DNA of 64,000 nucleotides from Paenibacillus fonticola DSM 21315 (GCF_000381905.1 NZ_KB907245.1:86540-150539), one strand, 5' to 3'. Counted from the first letter of the stretch, positions 1-8,324 are shown. The notes: a model not told the origin generated them from the letters alone. A program made the numbers and translations.

Positions 1-384
1 TCAATCCCCCAGCAAGTTGAGATGAACGAAGAGTTTACAATTTCGGCTTTCTTGCAAAATGAGACCGAACAAGATTTCACCATCGAAAGCAGACAGCGAA
101 TTTTTTATTTTACAGTTAAGGATAGTACAGGTAAAAATATTAATACTATCGTCTTGCCGGATATGGGCATTCGTCAGACTTTTCCGGAAAGCGCAAAGAT
201 TACAGAGCAATTTACATACAGAATTAAAACACCAGGAGTATATAGCATTACTGCAGTGGCTGAATTTACAGTGAACGAAGGGGATAGCAGCACAGTTTAT
301 AAAATGGAAACGGAGGCCAGTAAGCTGGAGGTTATAGGAGAAGCGGCTACCGATGTATTTTCTAGGAAGGCAGACCGCCATTAG
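1..384 (+). CDS. C-terminal part of an unrecognised protein (cut by window edge)
   Basis: The frame is open from base 1 through the first in-frame ATG at 22 to a TAG at 382-384, and no ribosome binding site precedes that ATG, so this is probably the end of a longer gene that starts left of the window. The visible part is rich in alternating hydrophobic and polar residues and ends in a charged tail. It reads like a beta-sandwich, with weak similarity in style to BsuPI-type or other Ig-like domains (NETEQDF then FTVKDSTGK). No catalytic motif or membrane segment is visible. Function is not assigned. Confidence 0.6.
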   Translation, partial: SIPQQVEMNEEFTISAFLQNETEQDFTIESRQRIFYFTVKDSTGKNINTIVLPDMGIRQTFPESAKITEQFTYRIKTPGVYSITAVAEFTVNEGDSSTVYKMETEASKLEVIGEAATDVFSRKADRH

Positions 385-395
385 CGGTAGTTTTT
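374..395 (+). terminator. Short hairpin with T-run at the end of the first gene
   Basis: A five-pair stem ACCGC/GCGGT spans the stop codon of the leftmost gene and is followed by AGTTTTT. It is a weak candidate for an intrinsic terminator of that gene. Confidence 0.4.
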
Positions 396-483
396 CTTGC
401 GAATATACAATTGTTCAGATCTGCTTAAAACTTACAAATTATCCAATATTAAGAAAACGGACAACATAATGTTCCAAACCTAC

Positions 484-527
484 TAAGAGCCTTGCCCCAT
501 TCGCTTTGCGGACGGGGAGGCTCTTTA
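484..527 (+). terminator. Hairpin terminator between the first gene and the MATE gene
   Basis: Long stem AAGAGCCT..CCCC paired with GGGG.GGCTCTTT, with a short T-rich tail on the plus strand. It lies between convergent genes and could serve either; the T-run is poor in both directions. Confidence 0.5.
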
Positions 528-582
528 GGTTATGGCTTTTTCTAAACGTTTATGGCTTAAATCGCTTTAATCGAAAATTCAA

Positions 583-1992
583 TTAGGCTTCTACATAAGC
601 GGATTCCTTCCGGAATGCTCCTCCGGTAGTCTGACTTCCTTGCAGTTCCGCCTCTTTCATCCGCAAAAACTTCCGGTTTCGCCAGCGGACGTAGCAGAAG
701 ATGCTGCGGATATATTCATCCGCGATCATACAGCCGTATATGGCAACAATCCCCCAACCTACGGAAATCCCCAGGACATAGGAGCAGCCGGTAGCCACGA
801 TCCACATGACCGTCAGCGATACGAACATCGTATATCTCGTATCCCCTACAGCATTCAACGCGTTCCCCAGCGTCATATTCAGGACTTTAGCAGGCTGCAG
901 CGCCAGATTCATCCAGAGCAGTGATCCGCAGATTAGCAATATCCCTTCGTCCTGCGTAAACAAACCTAATATATGTTTGCCGAACAGAACAAGGAGCCAG
1001 GTGTTGATAATGACCAGCGGCAGCCCTGCTGACAACGAGCGGTATACCGCCTTGTAAGCCTCCTTCGTCCGGCCTGCACCGTATAGATGGGCAATTTGTA
1101 TCTGTACGGCGAGAGCGAGGGAGAAGCCGAGCAGGAAGCAGAAGGTTTCCAAAGTACTCATGTACGTCCTCGCCGCCAGCTCCATGGAGCCAAGCGTCGC
1201 TATGAAAGAGTAAATAACGAGCTGCGAGAACACCCAGCTGCCCGAGTTGACCCCGAGCGGCCAGCCGATGACGAGCACTTCCTTGAACAGCTTGCGGTCG
1301 AACAGGGAGATGTCGCGAACGCCGATTCTGCGTTCAAAGGCGACCAGGAACATAAGAAGCAGCATAATTGTCGCGAGCAAACGGCTCGTCACTGTGGAAA
1401 TCGCCACCCCGGTCAGGCCGAGCTGCGGAAATCCAAGCTCTCCGAAAATAAAGCCATAGTTCATTACAATATGGATGATGTTCATCGCTACGGCAATGTA
1501 CATCGGTCCCTTCGTATTGCCGGTGTTGCGAATCGCAGTGCTGAGCGCAGACATAAGCGCGGTCAGGATCATTCCTCCACCGACAATTGAGATGTACGGC
1601 ATGGCCAGCGGCATCAGCTCCTCAGGCAGCTGCAGCATTCTCGCAATAGGGCCGGGAAGAGCCACGAGCATCAGGCTTAGGCCGAGGCCGATCAATGCCG
1701 TCACTTTTACCGAAATGACGGCGACAGTTCTGGCGTCCTCCTCGCGCCTCGAGCCAAGTTTCTGAGCAATGACGATTCCAGCTCCGCTCGCGACGGTAGC
1801 AAACAACGTCGTCAACGCATTGAAGAGCTGATTGGAGAAGCCGACAACCGCTACGGCATCATCCGAGATGCGGCTCACCATCAGCGTATCGACGGCGCCC
1901 AGCAGGAATTGCAGGAACATTTCAATGAAGATTGGCCAGGTCAGGACCCAAAGGCCGAATTTATCTTTCTCTCTACTCCGTATTTTTTTCAT
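583..1992 (-). CDS. MATE family efflux transporter
   Basis: A 469-residue integral membrane protein with about twelve hydrophobic segments in two similar halves, the plan of multidrug and toxin extrusion (MATE) proteins that export organic cations in exchange for Na+ or H+. Family-like stretches include PIFIEMFLQFLLGAVDTLMV near the N-terminus and GWPLGVNSGSW at the start of the second half. The frame can be extended to 2031, but the ATG at 1990-1992 has a good GGAGGT seven bases upstream, so the start was placed there. It is divergent from the AraC-type regulator at 2299, which may control it (inference). Substrate unknown. Confidence 0.9.
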   Translation of the reverse strand: MKKIRSREKDKFGLWVLTWPIFIEMFLQFLLGAVDTLMVSRISDDAVAVVGFSNQLFNALTTLFATVASGAGIVIAQKLGSRREEDARTVAVISVKVTALIGLGLSLMLVALPGPIARMLQLPEELMPLAMPYISIVGGGMILTALMSALSTAIRNTGNTKGPMYIAVAMNIIHIVMNYGFIFGELGFPQLGLTGVAISTVTSRLLATIMLLLMFLVAFERRIGVRDISLFDRKLFKEVLVIGWPLGVNSGSWVFSQLVIYSFIATLGSMELAARTYMSTLETFCFLLGFSLALAVQIQIAHLYGAGRTKEAYKAVYRSLSAGLPLVIINTWLLVLFGKHILGLFTQDEGILLICGSLLWMNLALQPAKVLNMTLGNALNAVGDTRYTMFVSLTVMWIVATGCSYVLGISVGWGIVAIYGCMIADEYIRSIFCYVRWRNRKFLRMKEAELQGSQTTGGAFRKESAYVEA

Positions 1993-2298
1993 TATTACAA
2001 CCTCCAGTATGGCGGAGAAGATATCAACCATCCGTAATATAACTTGTAAAAGCCGCTATAAAAGTCCCATTTCGCTTTTAGGCGGGAATTCGCTTTAAGC
2101 TGGTGCAGCCTTCCAGCCGCAGCGCTCCTCCGTTCCTTCAAAAGCAATCCAGGATGCAGATGCCTGACAATCATACTTTTTAACTAACTTTTAGCATGAG
2201 ACACATTATAGATGTTATATTGGAATGGATGTATCACTCAACCAACTGAATCTTTAAATATTCAAACCTGAATGCAATTGTACTAGGAGGTTGTTCGC
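1993..2298. other. Divergent intergenic region between MATE and AraC genes
   Basis: About 306 bases hold both ribosome binding sites and presumably both promoters. No riboswitch-like structure or convincing operator was recognised. Confidence 0.4.
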
Positions 2299-3192
2299 AT
2301 GTCTGTCATTCAATTTACAGTTCCTCCCCTTCCCCACTATATCGCTAGCGGCTTGTCCCTGCTGAGTGCAGGGCAAAAGCATCCCAGCCGTCAAAATATC
2401 GATGTGTTCGATCTTCTGCTCGTCGACAAAGGCTGCCTCTACATGGGCGAGGAAGGACGCAGCTATGAGGTCAGCGAAGGGCATGCGCTCATTTTGCGGC
2501 CAGACAGCTACCACTATGCGGTAGCCGACTGCAAGGAGGATACGCTTTATCATTGGCTTCATTTTCATACAAGCTCCAGTTGGACCGTCGAGACGGAGAG
2601 ATGCGGCGAGCATTTCTGCACGGGCGATGATCGTCCGGGGTATATGCCGGCATCGGCTTTTTCCACATGGACGTTCAGTGTGCCGGTCCCCCAATTTACG
2701 AAGGTCGTGCAGCCGCAGAAGCTGAGCGATACCATTACGGAGTTGACCGATTTGAACCGGAGCCTGCATATCTCCGGTGCCAAGCTGCGCCAGCAAACGC
2801 TGTTTCAGGAAGTGATCTCCCTCTTGTCCGCCTCCCTCGGCATGAACGGACCGTCCCCGCAATCGATTTGCGCGGAGCGGGCCGCCTCGTATCTAAGGGA
2901 GCATTACAAGGAACAGTTCTCGGCCAAGCGGCTCGGCGAGAGCATCAACTTTCATCCCGTCTATATCGCCCGCTGCATGCAGAAGGTCTTCGGCTGCTCG
3001 CCTGCGGCCTACCTGCAGCGTTACCGGATCGAGCAGTCCAAGCTGCTGCTTCTGCAGAGCAATTATACGGTGGAGCGGATCGCCGAGGAGGTCGGGTTCA
3101 ACCACCCCGCCTATTTTACCGCCAGCTTTACCAAAATTGAGGGCCTGTCCCCCCGCAAGTATCGTCAGCGTTTTGCGTGGATTAATCAATAG
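2299..3192 (+). CDS. AraC family transcriptional regulator
   Basis: A 297-residue regulator. Residues about 1-170 form a cupin-like sensing domain (HALILRPDSYHYA, LYHWLHFHTS) and about 195-297 carry the two helix-turn-helix motifs of AraC/XylS proteins, with the second ending IAEEVGFNHPAYFTASFTK and the signature LSPRKYRQR. The start ATG is preceded by AGGAGG at good distance. The fold suggests a cytoplasmic activator responding to a small molecule, often a sugar. It is divergent from the MATE exporter, its most likely target by position, and is followed by an independent DegV gene. The ligand cannot be read from sequence. Confidence 0.9.
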   Translation: MSVIQFTVPPLPHYIASGLSLLSAGQKHPSRQNIDVFDLLLVDKGCLYMGEEGRSYEVSEGHALILRPDSYHYAVADCKEDTLYHWLHFHTSSSWTVETERCGEHFCTGDDRPGYMPASAFSTWTFSVPVPQFTKVVQPQKLSDTITELTDLNRSLHISGAKLRQQTLFQEVISLLSASLGMNGPSPQSICAERAASYLREHYKEQFSAKRLGESINFHPVYIARCMQKVFGCSPAAYLQRYRIEQSKLLLLQSNYTVERIAEEVGFNHPAYFTASFTKIEGLSPRKYRQRFAWINQ

Positions 3193-3314
3193 TGGCTTCT
3201 TATACGATAAAATGTGACACGATCCTTTGCTATAGCAGATCAACTCTACTATAATTCAAGTAGGTCTCTGCTATTATTTCATTATGACCAAAACCTATTA
3301 CTGGGGGAAATGCG

Positions 3315-4175
3315 TTGACACAAGTTAAAATATTCGCGGACAGTATTTCTGACGTACCGGGCTCTTGGATCGAACAGCATGATATCGGTATCGTTCCGCT
3401 ATATGTCGTGTTCGGTGAAACAGCTTATAAGGACAAGCTTGAAATCACCACAACCGACATTTACCGCAGGGTGGATGAAGGTGGAGAACTGCCCGGGACG
3501 GCGGCGCCTTCGCCAGCTGATTTCGTCGCTGCCTTCGCGCCCTGCATTGAGCAAGGACAGGACATCGTATTTATCAGCATGTCCTCGAAGCTCTCTTCCA
3601 CCTACCAGAACGCGCTCATTGCAGCGGAGGAGTTTCCAGCTGGGTGTGTGCGGGTCGTCGACTCGATGCACGTATCCGGCGGCGTTGCGCTCCTCGTACT
3701 CAAAGCCGCTTTGGCGGCAAAGGACGGTGCTAGCCCGCAGCGGATCGTCGAGCTTGTTGAGGAATGGCGCGAGCGCGTCGAGATGGAAGTGCTTGTGGAC
3801 AGCCTGGATTATTTGCATAGGGGCGGCCGTGTCTCCAGCGTTCAGCACATGATCGGCAGCCTGCTCAAAATTCGCCCCGTGCTGCGAATCAAGGACGGCT
3901 TCGTCATTTCCGCCGATAAATATAGAGGCAAAACGGAGAAGGCTGTTCAGCGGATGCTGCAGAATCTCCTCGACAATTTTCAGAAGATTGATCGTGATTT
4001 AATCATCGTGGCCCAGACGCTTGCCGAGAAAGCTGCGGATTATATCCGGACAACGCTGCTGGAGCAGACGGATGCGAAAGAAGTAGCCATTATCGAAGGC
4101 GGCTGCGCGATTTCCTGCCATTGCGGCCCTCGTACCGTTGCCATTATGTATATGCGCAAAGCTGCCCAGGCCTAG
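3315..4175 (+). CDS. DegV family fatty-acid-binding protein
   Basis: A 286-residue DegV protein, the usual length. It begins at TTG (3315) preceded by GGGGGA; the preceding ATG at 3311 is in another frame. Family hallmarks: the N-terminal FADSISDVP, the IVPLYVVFG strand, the SSKLSSTYQNA loop and the DSLDYLHRGGRVS motif. In characterised relatives DegV/FakB proteins bind a fatty acid and hand it to the kinase FakA for phosphorylation. No FakA-like gene is nearby, so the partner would be elsewhere. Transcribed alone, with a strong terminator 200 bases downstream. Confidence 0.9.
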   Translation: MTQVKIFADSISDVPGSWIEQHDIGIVPLYVVFGETAYKDKLEITTTDIYRRVDEGGELPGTAAPSPADFVAAFAPCIEQGQDIVFISMSSKLSSTYQNALIAAEEFPAGCVRVVDSMHVSGGVALLVLKAALAAKDGASPQRIVELVEEWRERVEMEVLVDSLDYLHRGGRVSSVQHMIGSLLKIRPVLRIKDGFVISADKYRGKTEKAVQRMLQNLLDNFQKIDRDLIIVAQTLAEKAADYIRTTLLEQTDAKEVAIIEGGCAISCHCGPRTVAIMYMRKAAQA

Positions 4176-4260
4176 TATTCGCTTGGCGAATTTGTGGAAC
4201 TTTGCAGGATTGTGGCGCTTTAATGCAACTCGTGTGATGCTTGGATCGTACTTGTATTGC

Positions 4261-4353
4261 ACTTGGTTCGTGCTTAGTTCGTACTTGGTTCGTACTTGGT
4301 TCGTACTTGGTTCGTACCTGGTTCGTACCTGGTTCGTACCTTGTTGTACTTGG
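4261..4353. repeat. 11-base tandem repeat (TTCGTACTTGG)
   Basis: About seven consecutive copies of an 11-base unit TTCGTACTTGG with point variants (TTCGTGCTTAG, TTCGTACCTGG) downstream of degV. The unit length is not a multiple of three and no gene overlaps, so this is an intergenic minisatellite. Confidence 0.85.
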
Positions 4354-4387
4354 ATTGTGCTTTGCTGGCGCTCAATGGCCTTGTTTG

Positions 4388-4439
4388 ACCGCTCTTTTCC
4401 CCGGATGGGCTGTATGCCCCGGTAAAAAGCGGTCTTTTT
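4388..4439 (+). terminator. Intrinsic terminator after degV
   Basis: Stem GACCGCT..CCCCGG pairs with CCGG..AGCGGTC and is followed by TTTTTG. It is well placed to end degV transcription downstream of the tandem array. Confidence 0.8.
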
Positions 4440-4566
4440 GCTATAATAGTACTCGAAGTGCAACTGCTTCGACATTGCATATGGAAACTTTTCGAGCAAA
4501 TACTACGTAATATCTCATAATGAGGAACTCCTATTTTGAACGGATGACACCGGAGGTGAATAGAGA

Positions 4567-4974
4567 ATGAAGCAAGGTTTAGTGCGCATCGTCTCAGTCG
4601 TATTGGCGACTGTATTTTTCGCCGGATTAACAAATGCATCCCGCGCCGAGGCGGGATATTTCGACGATTTTTTCAAAGGTGTTAAGGTGCTGTCCGAGCT
4701 TCCTAATGATATTAATGAAATTAAGGAAAACTATCAGGTCACCTTGGACAGGCTGGAGGAAGCGCAGGGGACATTGGAAGCCTATCGTCAGCAGAACGAA
4801 GAGCTCATGGCCAGCAACAAGGAGTTGGCCGCAACGGTATCCGCTTTGACCGAAGCCCAGGAAGTCCGCGATGCCAAAGCCCGCAAAACGCGGATTATGT
4901 TGATTACGGGCGCCGCTCTGCTTGCAGGATATTTCATTCTCCTTCGTGTGATCCGCGTTGTGCTGCGGAGGTAG
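4567..4974 (+). CDS. Small exported protein with coiled coil and C-terminal membrane helix
   Basis: A 135-residue protein of unknown function. A Sec-type signal peptide (basic start, hydrophobic core, cleavage plausible after SRAEA near residue 28) is followed by an aromatic patch, a coiled coil at about 45-95 (DRLEEAQGTLEAYRQQNEEL), and a hydrophobic helix at about 106-126 ending in RVVLRR. Topology would be an extracytoplasmic coiled coil held by the C-terminal anchor. The ATG has GGAGGTGA upstream. It is followed within a few bases by the AIM24 gene, so the two are probably co-transcribed. No named family recognised. Confidence 0.75.
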   Translation: MKQGLVRIVSVVLATVFFAGLTNASRAEAGYFDDFFKGVKVLSELPNDINEIKENYQVTLDRLEEAQGTLEAYRQQNEELMASNKELAATVSALTEAQEVRDAKARKTRIMLITGAALLAGYFILLRVIRVVLRR

Positions 4975-4977
4975 TTC

Positions 4978-5712
4978 TTGAGAGGGGAGGAAGGGGGTAA
5001 AAGGTTGAACATTGAGTATAATAACGAATCCGCTCTGCTGGGCGGGCAGGCGGTTACCTTTCATTTGCAAGACGGGGAGATTGCTCATGTGCTGCATCCG
5101 GGGCAAATTATCGCCTTTCGGGGAGAGAGCAGCCTGCGGAGCGATAAGCTGATGAACATGAAAGGAATGTACCGGAAACGCAAGCTAATCCGTGCGGATA
5201 TCCATGGCCCTTGCCAATTTGTAGCTTCCCTCCCCCCTTCTATTACGATGAAGCCGATTACGCTTACAACGGGGAGCGATCTGCTGTACGATTTCAAGCA
5301 TTTGTTCTTTTATACCGAAGGTGTGCAGATGGAAACCCGGGTTCTCAGTATGAAAAACATGATGATTACCCGCGATGCGATCAAGATGAAGTTCTCGGGG
5401 GAGGGCCTTATCGGAATCCTGACGCAAGGCCAGGTGTTGGAACTGCCGCTTGATCCCGAGGAGCCGATCTATGTGGAGGCAGGCAGCGTCATCGCTTACC
5501 CCGAGAACGCCAAGCTGGAGCTATCCGTCTACGGTAATCATCTCGCCAGCCAGCATATGCGCTACCAGTGGAAGATGACTGGACGCGGCCATGTCCTTAT
5601 CCAAGCCGGATCTGGCAATCGCGAGCTGGAACACGATTTGCAAAACGAAGATGGCATCGTGAAACGCTTCTTGCGCGAGGCCATTCCCTTCGGCAGCGTC
5701 TTCATCAAGTAA
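4978..5712 (+). CDS. AIM24 family protein
   Basis: A 244-residue cytoplasmic beta-rich protein of the AIM24/TerD-neighbour family (named after a yeast mitochondrial biogenesis protein; biochemical role unknown in bacteria). Typical features are repeated short strands with glycine turns, QGQVLELPLDPEEPIYVEAG and the C-terminal FLREAIPFGSVFIK. Two TTG starts are possible: 4978 with GGAGGT five bases upstream, or 5005 with AAGGGGG six bases upstream; the second would shorten the protein by nine residues. Likely co-transcribed with the preceding exported coiled-coil protein. Confidence 0.8.
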   Translation: MRGEEGGKRLNIEYNNESALLGGQAVTFHLQDGEIAHVLHPGQIIAFRGESSLRSDKLMNMKGMYRKRKLIRADIHGPCQFVASLPPSITMKPITLTTGSDLLYDFKHLFFYTEGVQMETRVLSMKNMMITRDAIKMKFSGEGLIGILTQGQVLELPLDPEEPIYVEAGSVIAYPENAKLELSVYGNHLASQHMRYQWKMTGRGHVLIQAGSGNRELEHDLQNEDGIVKRFLREAIPFGSVFIK

Positions 5713-5929
5713 GAGGCTCAGACGGGCGGGTGAGCCACCCTAACAAGCTCTGGTCACGCCGGTCAATAGCTGTACACTACCATCGATTTTTGCATTGGGG
5801 CACTAGTTTCAGAGAGTTGTTCGTAAGCACTGAAGACGGAGTAAGAACCGTGAACAAAGACTGGTGAAAAGATATTGGGCAGGCTGGACGTGAGTAAATT
5901 TAGTAACGTTCCCCCGCCCCTTCGTACTT

Positions 5930-6055
5930 GAGTAACTGAGCATCGTGAACGTGGTTTGTGTAGCTGAAGTTGAAGTTGCTGAGCATCGTAAACGTGGTTT
6001 GAGTAGCTGGAGTAACTGAGCATCGTGAACGTGGTTTGAGTAGCTGGAGTAACTG
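5930..6055. repeat. Tandem repeat, about 38-base unit
   Basis: Three near-identical copies of a unit containing CTGAGCATCGTGAACGTGG followed by TTTGAGTAGCTG, plus a partial fourth (GAGTAACTG). The first copy is slightly expanded. Lies in a gene-free stretch. Confidence 0.85.
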
Positions 6056-6109
6056 TTGCAGATGTAGCTATAATGGGAACGGCCTCTAGGTTACAGATGA
6101 GCTTGGCGA

Positions 6110-6330
6110 ATGCTAACGGACATGAGATCCGCTATTCGTGAGGATATACCCGTTTGACATAGCCTAACGGACAGAGAGGCACCTATTTGCCACAAACCTC
6201 CTCATTTCCATTCCATTTTAGCGATATAGCGGAACCTGTGTCCGTTGACCTTAGTTTTTTCTGCTTTTTCGCCGAATAGCGGAACTACGGTCCGTTAGCC
6301 ATCACGGACAGTTGGTTGACCCAACCTAGC
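6110..6330. repeat. Candidate dispersed intergenic element with inverted TCCGTTAG words
   Basis: The words TAACGGACA (twice) and GTCCGTTAGCC/GTCCGTTGACC occur in opposite orientations, together with ATAGCGGAAC (twice). The arrangement is that of a folded, non-coding element; similar words are common between genes in Paenibacillus (recalled, not checked). Confidence 0.45.
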
Positions 6331-6455
6331 CGCTTTCGTTAGCCATCTCAATGATTAGCTCAATGATTAGCACTAGCTGCATTAGCCATCCGCAGCCGCT
6401 AGCATTGCCATTTAGAGAGGGATTGCGACAGCTCCAATGGTGAGGAGCCGGTAAG

Positions 6456-6550
6456 CCATAGCATGCTGATGCAGCCATAGCATGCTAATACAGCCATAGC
6501 TTGCTGGTGCAGCCATAGCTTGCTGGTGCAGCCATAGCGTGCTGGTGTTG
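6456..6550. repeat. 19-base tandem repeat (CCATAGCATGCTGATGCAG)
   Basis: Five consecutive 19-base units with few substitutions (CCATAGCTTGCTGGTGCAG and variants), located about 95 bases beyond the 3-prime end of the last rhodanese gene. Confidence 0.85.
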
Positions 6551-6644
6551 CTGGCTCTCTGGATCCATTATCACCAGCAAAAACAAGGCTAGGGAAGTCC
6601 CTGATCCGGGAAATCCCTAGCCCTCATCACTGCCACGCCGGCAT

Positions 6645-7031
6645 CTACTTCGTGATCTTGCCTCTCCAGGCGCTAATTCCCCCGGCGAGGTGGGACAGCG
6701 TGCTGAAGCCGTTTTTGCTAAGGATTCGAGCCGCGTTCTTGCTGCGCATCCCGCTCTGGCAGTAGAGCAAGAGATCCTTATCGTGCGGAATTTCGCCAAG
6801 CCGCCTTTGCAGCTGAGAGAGCGGAATGTTCTTAGCGCCAGGTATATGCCCTCTCATATATTCGCCCGTTTCCCGGACGTCGATAACTACCCGGCCTTCA
6901 GAGCTCAGCATTTCATTTCTGAATTGCTCCTCGCGAAGTGTCTTCAAGCCGGGGGCAGGCCGGAAACGGGTGTATGCGAACCAAACAACGAATAGAATGA
7001 ACAAAATATTGATTATTGTGCCTGTCTCCAT
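6645..7031 (-). CDS. Membrane-anchored rhodanese-like sulfurtransferase
   Basis: A 128-residue protein with one N-terminal membrane helix (about residues 5-22) and a single rhodanese domain. The active loop is LLLYCQSGMRSKNAA, so the persulfide-carrying cysteine is present; DVRETGEYMRGHIPGA is the conserved upstream block. It should hold a sulfane sulfur on the cytoplasmic face of the membrane. Last gene of the run cstR-rhodanese-rhodanese-rhodanese on the minus strand, 27 bases after the preceding degenerate homologue. The ribosome binding site is weak, so the start is less certain than for its neighbours. Confidence 0.85.
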   Translation of the reverse strand: METGTIINILFILFVVWFAYTRFRPAPGLKTLREEQFRNEMLSSEGRVVIDVRETGEYMRGHIPGAKNIPLSQLQRRLGEIPHDKDLLLYCQSGMRSKNAARILSKNGFSTLSHLAGGISAWRGKITK

Positions 7032-7058
7032 GATAGTTAACCACGCTTTCGCTGCTTA

Positions 7059-7421
7059 TTACGCACAGAAGTGCCCACGGACAGCGTATATTTGCCGGAA
7101 GCCCCGACTTTTTAATAGGCGCGCTGCCCGCTTGCTCTTGATGTTGCTGTCTGAGAGAATCAGAATCGGCTCATTCGGGGACAGTTCGTTGCTCCAAACG
7201 AAAGGAAGACGACCGATCGAAATGTTAATCGCCCCTTGCACGTGGCATTCCCGGTAGAACACCTCGTCCCGGACATCGAGCATCCTCGTCTCTTCCGGCA
7301 GCTCTGAATCGTTATGCAGAATGCTCGCGTCGACATAGGCCAGCCCTTTTACAGGCAGCAAATTGCGAAGCAGCACGTATGCCAGACCGGCTATGATTAA
7401 AACAATGAACCACATGAGCAT
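7059..7421 (-). CDS. Membrane-anchored degenerate rhodanese-like protein (active cysteine lost)
   Basis: A 120-residue protein with an N-terminal membrane helix and a rhodanese fold (MLDVRDEVFYRECHVQGAIN). In the active loop the sequence is LILSDSNIKSKRAA where the neighbour has LLYCQSGMRSKNAA, so the catalytic cysteine is replaced by serine. It therefore cannot act as a normal sulfurtransferase. It may be a binding or scaffold partner of the active paralogue just downstream (inference). Good GGAGG upstream of the ATG. The frame is intact, which argues against a decaying pseudogene. Confidence 0.8.
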   Translation of the reverse strand: MLMWFIVLIIAGLAYVLLRNLLPVKGLAYVDASILHNDSELPEETRMLDVRDEVFYRECHVQGAINISIGRLPFVWSNELSPNEPILILSDSNIKSKRAARLLKSRGFRQIYAVRGHFCA

Positions 7422-7529
7422 TTCTTCCTCCCAAACTCTATAACTCTAATAACTAACTTCATATCCAAGGTTTAAAGCGGTGTCAGCTAACCTAACCCAC
7501 TATCCTTCACTCGCCTAAAAACATATGGC

Positions 7530-7841
7530 TTAGACCAACTCGTCTTCCCAAGCCAGCAGCCCGCCGGTCATGTTGACGACATTGAAGCCCTTCTCCTCCA
7601 GCAGCTCGCAAGCTAATCCGCTGCGGTTGCCGCTGCGGCAAATCACGATAAGCTCTTCGTCCGCATCCAGTTCACGCAGTCTCTCCAGGATTTGTCCAAG
7701 CGGAATATGCTTTGCTCCCTCTATATGGCCTGCCGCCCATTCTTCCGGTTCACGGACGTCCAGCATCTTGACCGCCTCGCCCTTCTTCAAACGTGCGGAT
7801 AGCTCTTGCGGCGAAATTTCCTTGCTTACTCGTCCTGCCAT
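7530..7841 (-). CDS. Soluble rhodanese-like sulfurtransferase
   Basis: A 103-residue single-domain rhodanese without membrane segment. Conserved blocks are MLDVREPEEWAAGHIEGAKH and the active loop LIVICRSGNRSGLA with the catalytic cysteine. Such proteins take sulfane sulfur from persulfides and pass it on. It follows the CstR-like repressor by 40 bases on the same strand and has GAGGAGAG before its ATG, so it should be the first structural gene of a repressor-controlled operon. Confidence 0.88.
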   Translation of the reverse strand: MAGRVSKEISPQELSARLKKGEAVKMLDVREPEEWAAGHIEGAKHIPLGQILERLRELDADEELIVICRSGNRSGLACELLEEKGFNVVNMTGGLLAWEDELV

Positions 7842-7881
7842 CGTAATCTCTCCTCTGTCTATTTTAAAAAACTCTGAAATA

Positions 7882-8148
7882 CTACCGGCTTTTGACCAGC
7901 AGCTCGATCGCCTCCTGCACGACTTTATCCGTGTTCCCGCCTGCCGCTTGCTCCTCTAAAATGCACTGCTGCAAATTTTCGGCTACGATTTGAGCGATAG
8001 CCCGGTCCGAAGCATTGCGGACAGCAGATAGCTGGCTTACTACTTCCTTACAGGATTTTCCTTCATCCATCAAACGCAGAACTCCCCGAACTTGTCCTTC
8101 TATTCTTCTCAGGCGTCTTTTTAAATCTTCGTTATAATTGTATTCCAT
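7882..8148 (-). CDS. cstR: CstR-like persulfide-sensing repressor (CsoR/DUF156 family)
   Basis: An all-helical repressor of the CsoR/RcnR family, 88 residues from the ATG at 8148 (GGAG eight bases upstream); a GTG at 8157 would add three residues. Two cysteines, at about positions 33 (EGKSCKEV) and 62 (AENLQQC), are kept, but the copper-binding histidine of CsoR is replaced by asparagine (ENLQQC). That is the pattern of CstR, which forms a disulfide or polysulfide bridge with persulfides and leaves DNA. The C-terminal ELLVKSR also fits CstR. It is the YrkD position of the B. subtilis yrk cluster. Its own promoter carries an operator at 8179-8194. Confidence 0.87.
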   Translation of the reverse strand: MEYNYNEDLKRRLRRIEGQVRGVLRLMDEGKSCKEVVSQLSAVRNASDRAIAQIVAENLQQCILEEQAAGGNTDKVVQEAIELLVKSR

Positions 8149-8178
8149 AGGATTCACTCCATTTCATTCACTTAACCT

Positions 8179-8221
8179 ATACACCTAAGGGTATATTATT
8201 CGAAAATAACAGCTGGTGCAA
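8179..8221 (-). promoter_or_regulatory. Promoter of the cstR-rhodanese operon with CstR-type operator
   Basis: Read on the minus strand: -35 TTGCAC (8216-8221), 17-base spacer, -10 TAATAT (8193-8198), then the near-palindrome ATACACCTAAGGGTAT (8179-8194) overlapping the -10 and start region. The operator matches the one upstream of the TusA-rhodanese gene in 14 of 16 positions, as expected for sites of one repressor. Confidence 0.75.
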
Positions 8222-8324
8222 TGGCAACCGCAACCCAGCAAAGGAAATACCCCCATAAACCACTCAGCAAATGAAATAATGCGAATAAAAGCCATGCCTA
8301 CGGCATTGGGATACAATGTTGACA

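Larger units (their letters stand above)
4176..4566 (+). other. Intergenic region with VNTR and terminator
   Basis: Contains the small inverted repeat ATTCGC/GCGAAT right after degV, the 11-base tandem array at 4261-4353, the terminator at 4388-4439 and the leader of the next gene. ORFs that cross the array on both strands are repeat translations and not genes. Confidence 0.6.
5713..6644. other. Gene-free region rich in repeats
   Basis: Over 900 bases without a credible gene. It holds a 37-42 base tandem array (5930-6055), a block with repeated TCCGTTAG/AACGGACA words that looks like a dispersed intergenic element (6110-6330), and a 19-base tandem array (6456-6550). Frames crossing it have no ribosome binding sites. 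Confidence 0.7.

Noticed and set aside
1993..2298. Possible riboswitch upstream of the MATE gene
   Set aside because: Guanidine and other efflux-linked aptamer motifs were looked for by eye and not found.
4241..4639. Overlapping open frames on both strands through the 11-base array
   Set aside because: They are translations of the tandem repeat, lack ribosome binding sites and cross a strong terminator.
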